Positions 1 through 6,790 of a stretch of 20,515 nucleotides of DNA are shown piece by piece (positions within the stretch are counted from its first letter, which is position 1; every line of letters begins with the position of its first letter). The stretch lies in IMG/VR virus record IMGVR_UViG_3300042900_001006, positions 1-20,515 of that record; one strand, 5' to 3'. A program made the position numbers and the translations under genes. This DNA is from a virus. Below the pieces are notes generated by a model. The model had not been told where the DNA came from. It did not search any database and saw only the letters and a program-made list of their open reading frames with translations.

Positions 1-861
1 ATAACCGCAGGTAAAGTTGTACCTATGGTTGATATTATCATTACAACTCAAAATTGGTCTCAATACGTTGAAACTGCATTATTTGTTGATTTAGATTATA
101 ATCCTTCTCCACCATTTATTACTGTAGTGAGAAGTCCTGAAGTAAAGTTTGGAACCAATCCTTCATTACAATATACCATACCAAATAGAAAACAATTTTA
201 TTATGCCTCGGTTCCAACATGGAATGGTAATGAACAAGGTATGGATATCTACACGATACCTCAACCTGTACCAGTAGACATTACTTATAGCGTTAAAATT
301 ATTTGTAATAGAATGAGGGAACTTAACCAATTGAATAAAGTGGTTATGCAAAAATTCTCATCAAGACAAGCATATACGTTTATTAAGGGTCAATATGTTC
401 CAATCATCATGAACAATATTTCTGATGAATCACAAATGAGTTTAGAGTCAAGAAAGTATTATGTTCAAAGTTATGACTTCACTATGTTAGGTTACTTAAT
501 TGATGAGGAAGAATTTGAGGTTAAACCCGCAATTGCTAGAGTTGCTCAGGTTATGGAACTTGATACTTCCACATTTAAAAGAAGAAAAAATAAATTTCCT
601 GAAAATCCTGACGAATTTCTTTCTAACTTTTTATATGTTGTTGGAAACAATACTTTAAGTGATGTGGTGGCATATACTGCAAACTTAACTTGGGTTAACT
701 CTTCAAATGTTGAGTCATATGATGTTTACATTAATGGGGATTATTTTGGAACTGATGTACAAAAAATTCAAATTACAACAAACGATGTTTTAAGGATAGA
801 TGTGGTTAAAACCGATGGCACTCAAGAGGCAAGTATTAAGTTTGAAAATACCTTAGTTTAA
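1..861 (+). CDS. Phage neck / tail-terminator-like structural protein, 5' end cut by window edge
   Basis: The reading frame is already open at base 1: codons before the first ATG at 25 read ITAGKVVP with no stop. The true start is therefore probably to the left and this is the last ~286 residues of the protein. A first part (about residues 1-180 counted from the ATG at 25) alternates strands and helices and contains the segments FSSRQAYTF and RKYYVQSYDFTMLGYL, a style typical of tail-completion or terminator proteins. The last ~75 residues, after a Lys/Arg-rich linker (KRRKNKF), look like a small Ig-like beta-sandwich. It lies directly upstream of the sheath, where T4 places neck and tail-terminator genes (gp13-gp15), so a role at the head-tail joint or sheath end is inferred from position. 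I do not recognise the exact family. It converges on, and overlaps by 4 bases, the minus-strand gene at 858-1019. Confidence 0.8.
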   Translation: MTAGKVVPMVDIIITTQNWSQYVETALFVDLDYNPSPPFITVVRSPEVKFGTNPSLQYTIPNRKQFYYASVPTWNGNEQGMDIYTIPQPVPVDITYSVKIICNRMRELNQLNKVVMQKFSSRQAYTFIKGQYVPIIMNNISDESQMSLESRKYYVQSYDFTMLGYLIDEEEFEVKPAIARVAQVMELDTSTFKRRKNKFPENPDEFLSNFLYVVGNNTLSDVVAYTANLTWVNSSNVESYDVYINGDYFGTDVQKIQITTNDVLRIDVVKTDGTQEASIKFENTLV

Positions 862-1019
862 TCCTCTCCGTAGATATCTTTCTTTTCTTTACACTTTTCA
901 AGTATCAAATTTTCCAAAAATTTATAAATCTTTATTCCATGTTTCTCACAGTACTTTTTTAGTATTTCGTGTGCCTTAGGGTCTATTTTAATGTTCTTGA
1001 TTTCTTTCTTTGTTTTCAT
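858..1019 (-). CDS. Small ribbon-helix-helix-like protein (53 aa)
   Basis: On the minus strand an ATG at 1019 opens a 53-residue frame ending in TAA at 860-858. The order of elements fits the Arc/MetJ/CopG ribbon-helix-helix fold: a basic start (MKTKKEIK), a short strand NIKID, a helix from PKAHEIL to CEKHG, a turn, and a second helix IYKFLENLILEKC. Proteins of this fold bind DNA as dimers through the strand, and short versions are common in large phages. It is the only minus-strand gene supported here and sits in the gap before the sheath, tail-to-tail with the structural gene on its left. Direct repeats lie immediately upstream of its start (1021-1038) and could be an operator. It may act as a small transcription regulator, an orphan antitoxin-like protein or a protein of unknown role. 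The coding call rests on composition and fold pattern, since the gene is short. Confidence 0.68.
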   Translation of the reverse strand: MKTKKEIKNIKIDPKAHEILKKYCEKHGIKIYKFLENLILEKCKEKKDIYGED

Positions 1020-1020
1020 A

Positions 1021-1038
1021 GGTAGAAAAAAGGTAGAA
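1021..1038. repeat. Direct repeat GGTAGAA x2 upstream of the RHH-like gene
   Basis: GGTAGAA occurs at 1021-1027 and again at 1032-1038, an 11-base period, ending one base before the start codon of the minus-strand RHH-like gene. One helical turn between short direct repeats is the usual layout of a ribbon-helix-helix operator, so autoregulation is possible. The repeat is short and this is inference. Confidence 0.35.
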
Positions 1039-1098
1039 TTTATTCATACCGTTTACAAATACATATTCAAAAGTCAAGTTTTTTGTAGTAGTAATGAA

Positions 1099-1106
1099 TA
1101 TTTATG
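1099..1106. promoter_or_regulatory. TATTTAT box upstream of the sheath gene (late-promoter candidate)
   Basis: TATTTATG ends 34 bases before the sheath ATG. Similar boxes stand before the tube (5268-5275), tape measure (6791-6798) and 1670-residue protein (8693-8700), each followed by an A/T-rich stretch. Read on the minus strand it is CATAAATA, close to the T4 late promoter TATAAATA, so its direction is ambiguous and it could instead serve the minus-strand gene. The remaining bases from 1020 to 1140 hold no other gene that I can see. Confidence 0.3.
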
Positions 1107-1140
1107 ATTAAAATAAATCTGCAATAGAATTAATTAAATA

Positions 1141-4100
1141 ATGGCAACACAAGTAAATCAAAAAGTTTTTGTATCACCTGGAGTATATACATCTGAAACG
1201 GACTTATCATTCGTGGCTCAGAGTGTAGGTGTTACGACCTTAGGTTTGGTAGGGGAAACACTTAGAGGACCTGCATTCGAACCTGTTTTTATAACTAACT
1301 ATGACGAGTTCCAAGCATACTTTGGGGGAACCGAACCAACTAAATTTGTAAACACACAAATTCCAAAATATGAAGCGGCGTATATAGCCAAGTCATACTT
1401 ACAACAATCTAACCAATTGTTTGTGACTAGAGTATTAGGTTTATCAGGATATGATGCGGGCCCTTCTTGGAGTATTAGAGTTACTGCTAATGTTGACCCA
1501 TTAACCATCGGTATAGTCGCACCAACAGGTGGAACGGTTTTCACGTCAACATTTACAGGTTATTCTTCAGGAAGTACAGTATCTTTAACTGCATTACCTA
1601 GCGATATCCAAGTTAACTTATTTAATCAATACAGATTATCTGACGGTAGTACGTCAACTTATAACGATGATTTCAATAGTAATTTAAGTAATATTATCGA
1701 TACCCCATCTTTATCTGCAACTACAATAGCGTTCTATGGTTCAATACCATCATCAGACTATTGGAATTTAGTTAGTCAATATTCAAATCAACTTAACGTT
1801 TTTGATTCTGATTCTAATAACTTAGATACTAACGATTTAAGTTCAGATGCTAACGACCCTTGGTACTACGCAACATTTAGTAATGATGCAAACGTTAACA
1901 ATAACTACACAGGATATTCGTTCTATTATAATGTGTCATCATTAACTGATAACAATGATGGTACTTTTACAGGTCAAATCACAGGTGAAGTATTTAGTTT
2001 CACAGGTACCGCTTATACTGAATACAATAACATGGTTATAGCAACATTACGTTCAAGAGGTATTTCGTTATATTCTAACGACGCAAATCTTGACCAACAC
2101 GGACCTATTTATGAAGTTAGTAGTCTTACTGGCGTAACATTAGTTTCAACAGGAGAATATTCAGGTATAACAAATTCACCATACGAAGGTTTCTTACTTT
2201 CAGGTGTAACTAAAGACGGTGATAGTTTCTCATTTGAGACATCATTATCCGCGGCATCGCCTAAATTTATAACTAAAGTATTGGGTACTGATAACTTTGG
2301 AAAAACAAGAAATGAAGTTCCTTTATTTGTTGAGGAAATTTATCCGAGTTCATTATCGTACGCTTACAACCAAGGATATATTAAAGGTATTAATCCTGAG
2401 TTAGTTGCTTTAGAAGATGCTAGAAGTGAAGACCCACAATCAATCGCATATAAAGTTGAAAGATACCAATCACCTGAAACACCTTATTTAGTTTCTGAGT
2501 TAAGAGGTAATAAAGTTTATAAATTATTTAAATTTATTTCTATTTCTGATGGAGATGATGCGAACGTTGAGGTTAAAATATCTATCGCTAACTTATCATT
2601 TAATAACATGACGTTTGACGTACTTGTTAGAAACTTCTTTGATACGGATGCGAATCCTGTGGTTATTGAAAAATTCACTAATTGTAATATGGACCCTAAC
2701 TCTAACAACTTTGTTGCTAAGAAAATTGGTTCATCAAACGGTGAATACGCATTAATCTCTAAATTTGTTATGATTGAATTATCAGATGAAGCACCGATTG
2801 ACGCAATTCCTTGTGGGTTTTATGGATACACTCAAAGAGAATATGAGTCAACGTCTAATGTTTCACCAGTACCTCAATTCAAAATTAAATACTATTTCCC
2901 TGGAGAGGTTGTTTATAACCCTCCATTTGGAACAACAGCAAATGCTACTGAATCTGCGGGAGACATTGTTAGAAGGTCTTACTTAGGGTTTTCAAGTCAA
3001 TTTGGTATTGATGAATCATTCTTAAGTTACAAAGGTAAACAAAATCCACCAAATTGGGTTAATTCAGCATTACCTATTGACGGTCAGGCTTGGAATTACT
3101 TAAGTAAAGGTTTCCACATGGACTCAGGTGCTACTGTAGTTACAATCGCTAACTCATATCAAACAAGCGGTCAAACCGCATTTGAGTGTGGTGTTGCGGA
3201 TTTCAGATTCGACCCTGAAACTCAAGAAAACCCATATTACTTTATCTACTCAAGAAAATACACATTATGTTTCGCAGGTGGATTTGACGGATGGGATGAA
3301 TATAGAGAATTCAGAACTAATCAAGACAGATTCCAATTAGGAGCATCAGGTTACTTAGCAGGAGCTTCAGTTTCTACAAGATATCCTACAGCAACGGGAG
3401 AAGGTTTGTTTAAGAGAATTATTATAAACAATAATACTCAAGATTTTGCAAATACTGACTACTACGCTTACTTACTTGGTATTTTAACATTTGCAAATCC
3501 TGAAGCAACAAACATCAACGTGTTTGCGACTACAGCGATTGATTATGTTAACAACTCAAATCTTGTTGAAGAAGCTATCGATATGGTTCAATATCAAAGA
3601 GCTGACTCTGTGTATATCGCAACAACTCCTGACTACTTAATGTATACTCCAGATGGAACTAACTCTTTAGATATCATTTACCCACAAGAGGCAGTTGATA
3701 ACTTAGATAACACAGGAATTGACTCAAACTATACAGCAACTTATTACCCATGGATTTTAGTAAGAGATACTGTGAACAATACACAAATCTACTTACCACC
3801 AACAGGTGAAGTTTGTAGAAACTTAGCATTAACAGATAATATCGCGTTCCCATGGTTCGCATCAGCGGGTTACACAAGAGGTCTTGTAAACTCTATCAAA
3901 GCACGAACTAAATTAACTCAAGAAGATAGAGATACGTTATATCAAGGTAGAATTAACCCTATCGCGACTTTCGCAGATGTGGGTACTGTAATTTGGGGTA
4001 ACAAAACGTTACAAGTTGCTGACACAGCTCTTAACAGATTGAACGTAAGAAGATTATTACTTCAAGCTCGTAAGTTGATTTCAGCAGTGGCGGTAAGATT

Positions 4101-4344
4101 ATTGTTCGAACAAAACGACCAAATCGTTAGACAACAATTCTTAGACAGTGTTAACCCAATCTTAGACTCAATCAGAAGAGACAGAGGTTTATACGACTTC
4201 CGCGTAACAGTTTCTTCAACACCTGAAGACTTAGATAGAAACACATTAGTAGGTAAAATCTACTTAAAACCGACAAAAGCGTTAGAATTTATTGACATAG
4301 AATTCTTCATTACTCCGACAGGAGCTTCGTTCGAGAATATTTAA
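1141..4344 (+). CDS. Contractile tail sheath protein (gp18-like), oversized
   Basis: This 1067-residue protein polymerises around the tail tube and contracts on infection. The N-terminus (about residues 8-100) has the typical sheath opening: SPGVYTSE, then GLVGETLRGPAFEPVFI, then YDEFQAYFGG and the AYIAKSYLQQ helix. A region near 459-503 (LFKFISISDGDDAN through FDVLVRNFFDTD) and the C-terminal block (about 890-1067, with NIAFPWFASAGYTRG, LNVRRLLLQARKLI and IEFFITPTG) are the conserved core. T4 gp18 is 659 residues. The surplus lies mainly at about residues 125-400, a Ser/Thr/Asn/Asp-rich stretch that is probably one or more surface domains. The start follows an A-rich leader with no Shine-Dalgarno motif. 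Codons ending in C (TTC, AAC, TAC, ATC) become common in the 3' half, consistent with high expression. A G6/C6 hairpin follows the stop within a few bases. Confidence 0.96.
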   Translation: MATQVNQKVFVSPGVYTSETDLSFVAQSVGVTTLGLVGETLRGPAFEPVFITNYDEFQAYFGGTEPTKFVNTQIPKYEAAYIAKSYLQQSNQLFVTRVLGLSGYDAGPSWSIRVTANVDPLTIGIVAPTGGTVFTSTFTGYSSGSTVSLTALPSDIQVNLFNQYRLSDGSTSTYNDDFNSNLSNIIDTPSLSATTIAFYGSIPSSDYWNLVSQYSNQLNVFDSDSNNLDTNDLSSDANDPWYYATFSNDANVNNNYTGYSFYYNVSSLTDNNDGTFTGQITGEVFSFTGTAYTEYNNMVIATLRSRGISLYSNDANLDQHGPIYEVSSLTGVTLVSTGEYSGITNSPYEGFLLSGVTKDGDSFSFETSLSAASPKFITKVLGTDNFGKTRNEVPLFVEEIYPSSLSYAYNQGYIKGINPELVALEDARSEDPQSIAYKVERYQSPETPYLVSELRGNKVYKLFKFISISDGDDANVEVKISIANLSFNNMTFDVLVRNFFDTDANPVVIEKFTNCNMDPNSNNFVAKKIGSSNGEYALISKFVMIELSDEAPIDAIPCGFYGYTQREYESTSNVSPVPQFKIKYYFPGEVVYNPPFGTTANATESAGDIVRRSYLGFSSQFGIDESFLSYKGKQNPPNWVNSALPIDGQAWNYLSKGFHMDSGATVVTIANSYQTSGQTAFECGVADFRFDPETQENPYYFIYSRKYTLCFAGGFDGWDEYREFRTNQDRFQLGASGYLAGASVSTRYPTATGEGLFKRIIINNNTQDFANTDYYAYLLGILTFANPEATNINVFATTAIDYVNNSNLVEEAIDMVQYQRADSVYIATTPDYLMYTPDGTNSLDIIYPQEAVDNLDNTGIDSNYTATYYPWILVRDTVNNTQIYLPPTGEVCRNLALTDNIAFPWFASAGYTRGLVNSIKARTKLTQEDRDTLYQGRINPIATFADVGTVIWGNKTLQVADTALNRLNVRRLLLQARKLISAVAVRLLFEQNDQIVRQQFLDSVNPILDSIRRDRGLYDFRVTVSSTPEDLDRNTLVGKIYLKPTKALEFIDIEFFITPTGASFENI

Positions 4345-4355
4345 TAAAAAACAAT

Positions 4356-4377
4356 GGGGGGAATAAATCCCCCCTTT
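4356..4377 (+). terminator. G6/C6 hairpin just after the sheath stop (terminator or attenuator)
   Basis: Six G (4356-4361), a 7-base loop AATAAAT and six C (4369-4374) make a perfect GC stem followed by only three T. An A-tract precedes it. It lies 12 bases after the sheath stop and overlaps the first possible ATG (4354) of the next gene. The U-tract is short, so it may be a leaky terminator or an mRNA 3'-end stabiliser for the abundant sheath transcript. Confidence 0.6.
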
Positions 4378-4383
4378 AGCCAA

Positions 4384-5211
4384 ATGAGAAAAAAATTAAC
4401 AGAAGGATTTAAAGGTGAAGGTTCACCAGATATGAAATATTACGCGTTCGATTGGGATGATAATATTGTACATATGCCGACGAAGATTATTGTAAAAAGT
4501 GAAGACGGGGAGGAGATTGGAATGTCAACTGACGACTTTGCGGAACACAGACATCATTTAGGTAAAGAACCTTTCGAATATAAGGGTGAAACTATTGTAG
4601 GTTATGGAGATAAACCATTCAGAAATTTTAAAACTGAGGGTGATAAAGATTTTATAATTGATGCGATGAGGGCTAAGGAAGGTCCTGCGTTTGACGATTT
4701 TAGAGAAGCAATAAATAACGGGTCAATTTTTTCTATAATTACCGCGAGAGGACACAACCCAAACACTCTTAAACAAGCAGTTTATAATTACATTATAAAT
4801 GATTATAATGGAATTAGTAAAGATGAGTTAGTTAAAAACCTTAAAAAATACAGAACGTTTGTAGATGAAGAAGATATGAGTGACGAAGAGTTAATTAAAA
4901 CTTATTTAGACCTCAATAAATATCATCCAGTTTCGTTTGGAGATGAAGCGGGAGCAGTGAATCCTGAAGAAGCTAAGGTGGATGCTATGGAAGAATTCGT
5001 AACTTATATTAGAGAACTCGCATCTTCTTTAAATAAGAAAGCTTTTTTAAAGAATGATGTTAATAATAATTTTATTCCTAGTAAGCCTTCTATAGGTTTT
5101 TCAGACGATGACCCTAAGAATATAGAAGTAATGAAAAAACATTTTAAAAATAAACCAGATAATATAGTAAGAACTTATTCTACAACTGGAGGTACTAAAA
5201 AAGAAGTCTAG
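4384..5211 (+). CDS. HAD-superfamily phosphatase-like protein inside the tail cluster
   Basis: HAD enzymes are Mg-dependent phosphohydrolases. Numbering from the upstream ATG at 4354, motif I is FDWDDN with D33 and D35 as candidate nucleophile and acid/base. Motif II is IITARGH with T130. K208 may be the motif III lysine, and motif IV is IGFSDDDPKN (D251-D253). All the catalytic motifs are therefore present, and a 90-residue cap-like insert separates motifs I and II. Related phage enzymes act on nucleic-acid ends or nucleotides, but the substrate cannot be read from sequence. I prefer the ATG at 4384 (MRKKLTEGF...; 275 aa) because the ATG at 4354 is buried in the foot of a G6/C6 hairpin. The longer 285-residue form (4354-5211) is possible and has the more A-rich leader. 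It is flanked by sheath and tube genes, an unusual location for an enzyme. The function of the C-terminal tail after motif IV is unknown. Confidence 0.85.
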   Translation: MRKKLTEGFKGEGSPDMKYYAFDWDDNIVHMPTKIIVKSEDGEEIGMSTDDFAEHRHHLGKEPFEYKGETIVGYGDKPFRNFKTEGDKDFIIDAMRAKEGPAFDDFREAINNGSIFSIITARGHNPNTLKQAVYNYIINDYNGISKDELVKNLKKYRTFVDEEDMSDEELIKTYLDLNKYHPVSFGDEAGAVNPEEAKVDAMEEFVTYIRELASSLNKKAFLKNDVNNNFIPSKPSIGFSDDDPKNIEVMKKHFKNKPDNIVRTYSTTGGTKKEV

Positions 5212-5267
5212 TTAAAGAATACCATTTTTAAAATTTTAAGTAAATAGAAAAATTTTTCAAATGGATA

Positions 5268-5275
5268 TATTTATC
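5268..5275. promoter_or_regulatory. TATTTAT box upstream of the tail tube gene
   Basis: TATTTATC lies in the 96-base gap between the HAD gene and the tube, 32 bases before the tube ATG, followed by GATATAAA. It is the second of four such boxes and supports a separate late promoter for the highly expressed tube gene. The motif is simple and A+T-rich, so chance cannot be excluded from one copy. Confidence 0.3.
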
Positions 5276-5307
5276 GATATAAACATAGAAACAAAAATTA
5301 AAATAAT

Positions 5308-5796
5308 ATGGCTGATTTACTAATGAAAATGCCGATTCCTTATGAACCGAAAAGACAAAACCGATTCATTTTAAGGTTTCCATCAAGCTTAGGTATTAAC
5401 GAATGGTTTGTAGAAAGTACTGCAAGACCTAAAATTAAAATCGCACCAACTGAGATACAATTTTTAAATACCTCAACCTATGTTGCTGGTAGATTTAATT
5501 GGGATGAAATACCTGTTAAATTTAGAGACCCGATTGGGCCTTCTGCATCACAAGCTCTTATGGAATGGGTTCGTTTACACGCCGAATCTGTAACAGGTCG
5601 TATGGGATATGCTGCTGGTTACAAAAAAGATATTGACCTTGAGATGTTAGACCCAACAGGAGTTGTAGTTGAAAAATGGATTCTATACGGCACATTCCTA
5701 ACAAGTGTTGACTTTGGTTCATTGGCGTACAGTACCGACGCTCTTGCGGATATTAGCGTATCTTTAAGAATGGATAGATGCGTATTGGTTTATTAA
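5308..5796 (+). CDS. Tail tube protein (gp19-like)
   Basis: This 162-residue protein forms the inner tube of the tail by stacking hexameric rings. Its length matches T4 gp19 (163 residues). The pattern is that of the T4 gp19-like tube family: an N-terminal strand with RQNRFILRFPSSLGI, the central W-containing strand RFNWDEIPVKFRDPIGPS, the helix ALMEWVRLHAESV, and C-terminal strands (LEMLDPTGVVVEKWILYGTFL through ADISVSLRMDRCVL). The start has an A-rich leader (ACAAAAATTAAAATAAT) without a Shine-Dalgarno site. A TATTTAT box stands 32 bases upstream and a strong terminator lies 59 bases downstream, so the gene looks like its own high-output transcription unit. In T4 the tube gene directly follows the sheath, whereas here the HAD gene is inserted between them. 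Confidence 0.94.
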   Translation: MADLLMKMPIPYEPKRQNRFILRFPSSLGINEWFVESTARPKIKIAPTEIQFLNTSTYVAGRFNWDEIPVKFRDPIGPSASQALMEWVRLHAESVTGRMGYAAGYKKDIDLEMLDPTGVVVEKWILYGTFLTSVDFGSLAYSTDALADISVSLRMDRCVLVY

Positions 5797-5815
5797 TTAT
5801 TTAATATAAATTAAA

Positions 5816-5827
5816 AACACATGTGTT
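5816..5827. repeat. 12-bp perfect palindrome between tube and terminator
   Basis: AACACATGTGTT is a perfect palindrome 19 bases after the tube stop and 27 bases before the terminator stem. With no loop it would be a poor hairpin. It could be a site for a dimeric DNA-binding protein or coincidence. Confidence 0.25.
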
Positions 5828-5854
5828 GATAAAAAATTAATACTAATTATATTT

Positions 5855-5889
5855 AACCGTAAAGACATAAACTTTACGGTTATTTTTTT
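5855..5889 (+). terminator. Rho-independent terminator after the tail tube gene
   Basis: AACCGTAAAG (5855-5864) pairs perfectly over 10 bp with CTTTACGGTT (5872-5881) around the 7-base loop ACATAAA and is followed by A and seven T. This is the best terminator in the window. It ends only two bases before the ATG of the gp26-like gene, so that gene is probably expressed by limited read-through or from a nearby promoter, which would lower its output relative to the tube. Confidence 0.85.
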
Positions 5890-5891
5890 AT

Positions 5892-6635
5892 ATGGAAAAT
5901 CAAACAAACGAACACTTACAATCAAACTTTTCACTTCCTCACGACGTGGTACCATTACCGTCCAAAGGAATTTTTTACAAAAATAAAAAAAAATCTATTA
6001 AGGTTGGTTATTTAACCGCTAACGATGAAAATCTATTGATGGCGGGAGGAGACGACATGACTCAAAATCTTTTGAGGTCAAAAATTTATGAACCCGATTT
6101 ACGTATTGAAGATATGTTGGAAGGAGATGTTGAAGCGGTTTTAATTTTTTTAAGAAATACTGCGTTTGGGCCTGAAATGGAACTTACTTTAACCGACCCA
6201 GTAACAAGAAAACCGTTTAAATCAACAATATTATTAGACCAACTAAGTATATCACAAGGTAATACACCAAATGAAGACGGTACATTTATAACAACTCTAC
6301 CAAAGTCAAATTCAACAGTTAAATTAAGACCAATGACATATGGAGAAATAATTGAAAATCAAAGAATTATTGACTCATATCCTTCAGGAAGGACTCCTCC
6401 TAAAGTAACATTAAGACTCCAAAAAGAAATTATTGAAGTAAACGGTATAACCGATAAGGGCGAAATCGCCAAATTTATAGAACAAATGCCAATTTTAGAT
6501 TCAAAATACATAAGAAATTTTATGGATGAGAATGAACCAAAGTTGGATATGAAACGAGTAGTTACAGCCCCATCAGGAGAAAAATTGACAGTTAATGTTG
6601 GTTTCGGGGTGGACTTTTTTCGCCCTTTCTTCTAA
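5892..6635 (+). CDS. gp26-like baseplate hub protein (T4_baseplate family)
   Basis: The 247-residue product has the layout of the T4 gp26 baseplate hub family (Pfam T4_baseplate): LPSKGIFYKNKKK (about residues 22-34), then VGYLTANDENLL, the acidic helix DMLEGDVEAVLIFLRNTAFG (about 73-92), a beta-rich middle with TVKLRPMTYGEI, and a C-terminal strand ending VNVGFGVDFFRPFF. In T4, gp26 takes part in hub assembly. Its place between tube and tape measure is also where many phages encode a frameshifted tail-assembly chaperone pair. The 3' end overlaps by 41 bases a second frame (+1) that resembles gp51. A TTT TTT CGC run just before the stop could let a fraction of ribosomes shift +1 and make a 293-residue fusion. 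The start lies directly behind a terminator U-tract, without a Shine-Dalgarno motif. Confidence 0.85.
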   Translation: MENQTNEHLQSNFSLPHDVVPLPSKGIFYKNKKKSIKVGYLTANDENLLMAGGDDMTQNLLRSKIYEPDLRIEDMLEGDVEAVLIFLRNTAFGPEMELTLTDPVTRKPFKSTILLDQLSISQGNTPNEDGTFITTLPKSNSTVKLRPMTYGEIIENQRIIDSYPSGRTPPKVTLRLQKEIIEVNGITDKGEIAKFIEQMPILDSKYIRNFMDENEPKLDMKRVVTAPSGEKLTVNVGFGVDFFRPFF

Positions 6636-6774
6636 CTATAGGAAAAATCAACTTGACGAATTTTACTATTTATCAACATTAATGAACATTACTTACCAAG
6701 ATTTTCAATCGATGCCTCTCTTTACAAGAAAGTATCTTTTAGATAAATGGATTGAAGATAATAAAAAGGACTGA
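6595..6774 (+). CDS. gp51-like small hub-assembly protein, overlapping frame or frameshift extension
   Basis: In the frame +1 to the gp26-like gene, ATG at 6595 opens 59 codons ending in TGA at 6772-6774. The protein-like part is FFALSSNYRKNQLDEFYYL, then NITYQDFQSMPLFTRKYLLD, then KWIEDNKKD: a Tyr-rich helix, a conserved-looking MP.F.RKY core and a charged end. This pattern recurs in the short proteins encoded right after gp26 in T4-like phages. T4 gp51 acts as an assembly factor for the baseplate hub. It could be made from its own start by coupling with the gp26-like frame, since no Shine-Dalgarno is visible, or as a +1 frameshift product joined after residue 243. The first nine residues (MLVSGWTFF) mirror the overlap and may not be a natural start, which favours the frameshift model. 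ATG at 6682 is a further internal possibility. A terminator stem covers the stop codon. Confidence 0.7.
   Translation: MLVSGWTFFALSSNYRKNQLDEFYYLSTLMNITYQDFQSMPLFTRKYLLDKWIEDNKKD
6612..6635 (+). promoter_or_regulatory. Candidate +1 programmed ribosomal frameshift site
   Basis: In the gp26-like frame the codons are GAC TTT TTT CGC CCT TTC TTC TAA. If tRNA-Phe on the second TTT (6618-6620) slips one base forward it reads TTC, its better match, skips C6621 and continues with GCC CTT TCT TCT AAC into the gp51-like frame. The next in-frame codon, CGC, is likely rare in this A+T-rich genome. The influenza A PA-X site, UCC UUU CGU, is a known +1 site of the same UUU-CGN type. The shift would give 243 + 50 = 293 residues. 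No experimental support is available from sequence alone. Confidence 0.5.
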
Positions 6775-6789
6775 AAAATCAGTCCTTTT
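6764..6789 (+). terminator. Terminator overlapping the gp51-like stop codon
   Basis: AAAAGGACTGA (6764-6774) pairs perfectly over 11 bp with TCAGTCCTTTT (6779-6789) around an AAAA loop. The stem's A-run and T-run make it able to work in both directions. The TGA stop of the gp51-like frame is the last codon of the left arm, so a ribosome finishing that frame would cover the stem. A TATTTATA box follows at once. Confidence 0.78.
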
Positions 6790-6790
6790 G

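Noticed and set aside
1072-1077. TTGACT on the minus strand as a -35 box for the RHH-like gene
   Set aside because: No -10 hexamer or Bacteroidota TAnnTTTG box stands at a proper distance: TATGAAT is 23 bases away and TGTATTTG is too close.
1299-1544. Minus-strand open frame opposite the sheath gene
   Set aside because: It lies wholly within a well-supported conserved sheath region on the other strand and has no recognisable protein pattern. The same applies to the other minus-strand frames at 2517-2708, 3674-3877, 4062-4244, 8359-8571, 9317-9559, 11366-11662, 17555-17812, 19679-19861 and 19868-20089.
2106-2113. TATTTATG inside the sheath gene as a further promoter
   Set aside because: It falls in coding sequence without a downstream gene start. 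Similar coding hits occur at 6667 and near 17115 and are expected by chance at this base composition.
5221-5264. Imperfect inverted repeat CCATTT...AAATGG after the HAD gene as a terminator
   Set aside because: The loop is about 31 bases and the stem is only A/T-rich and short, so it is unlikely to end transcription.
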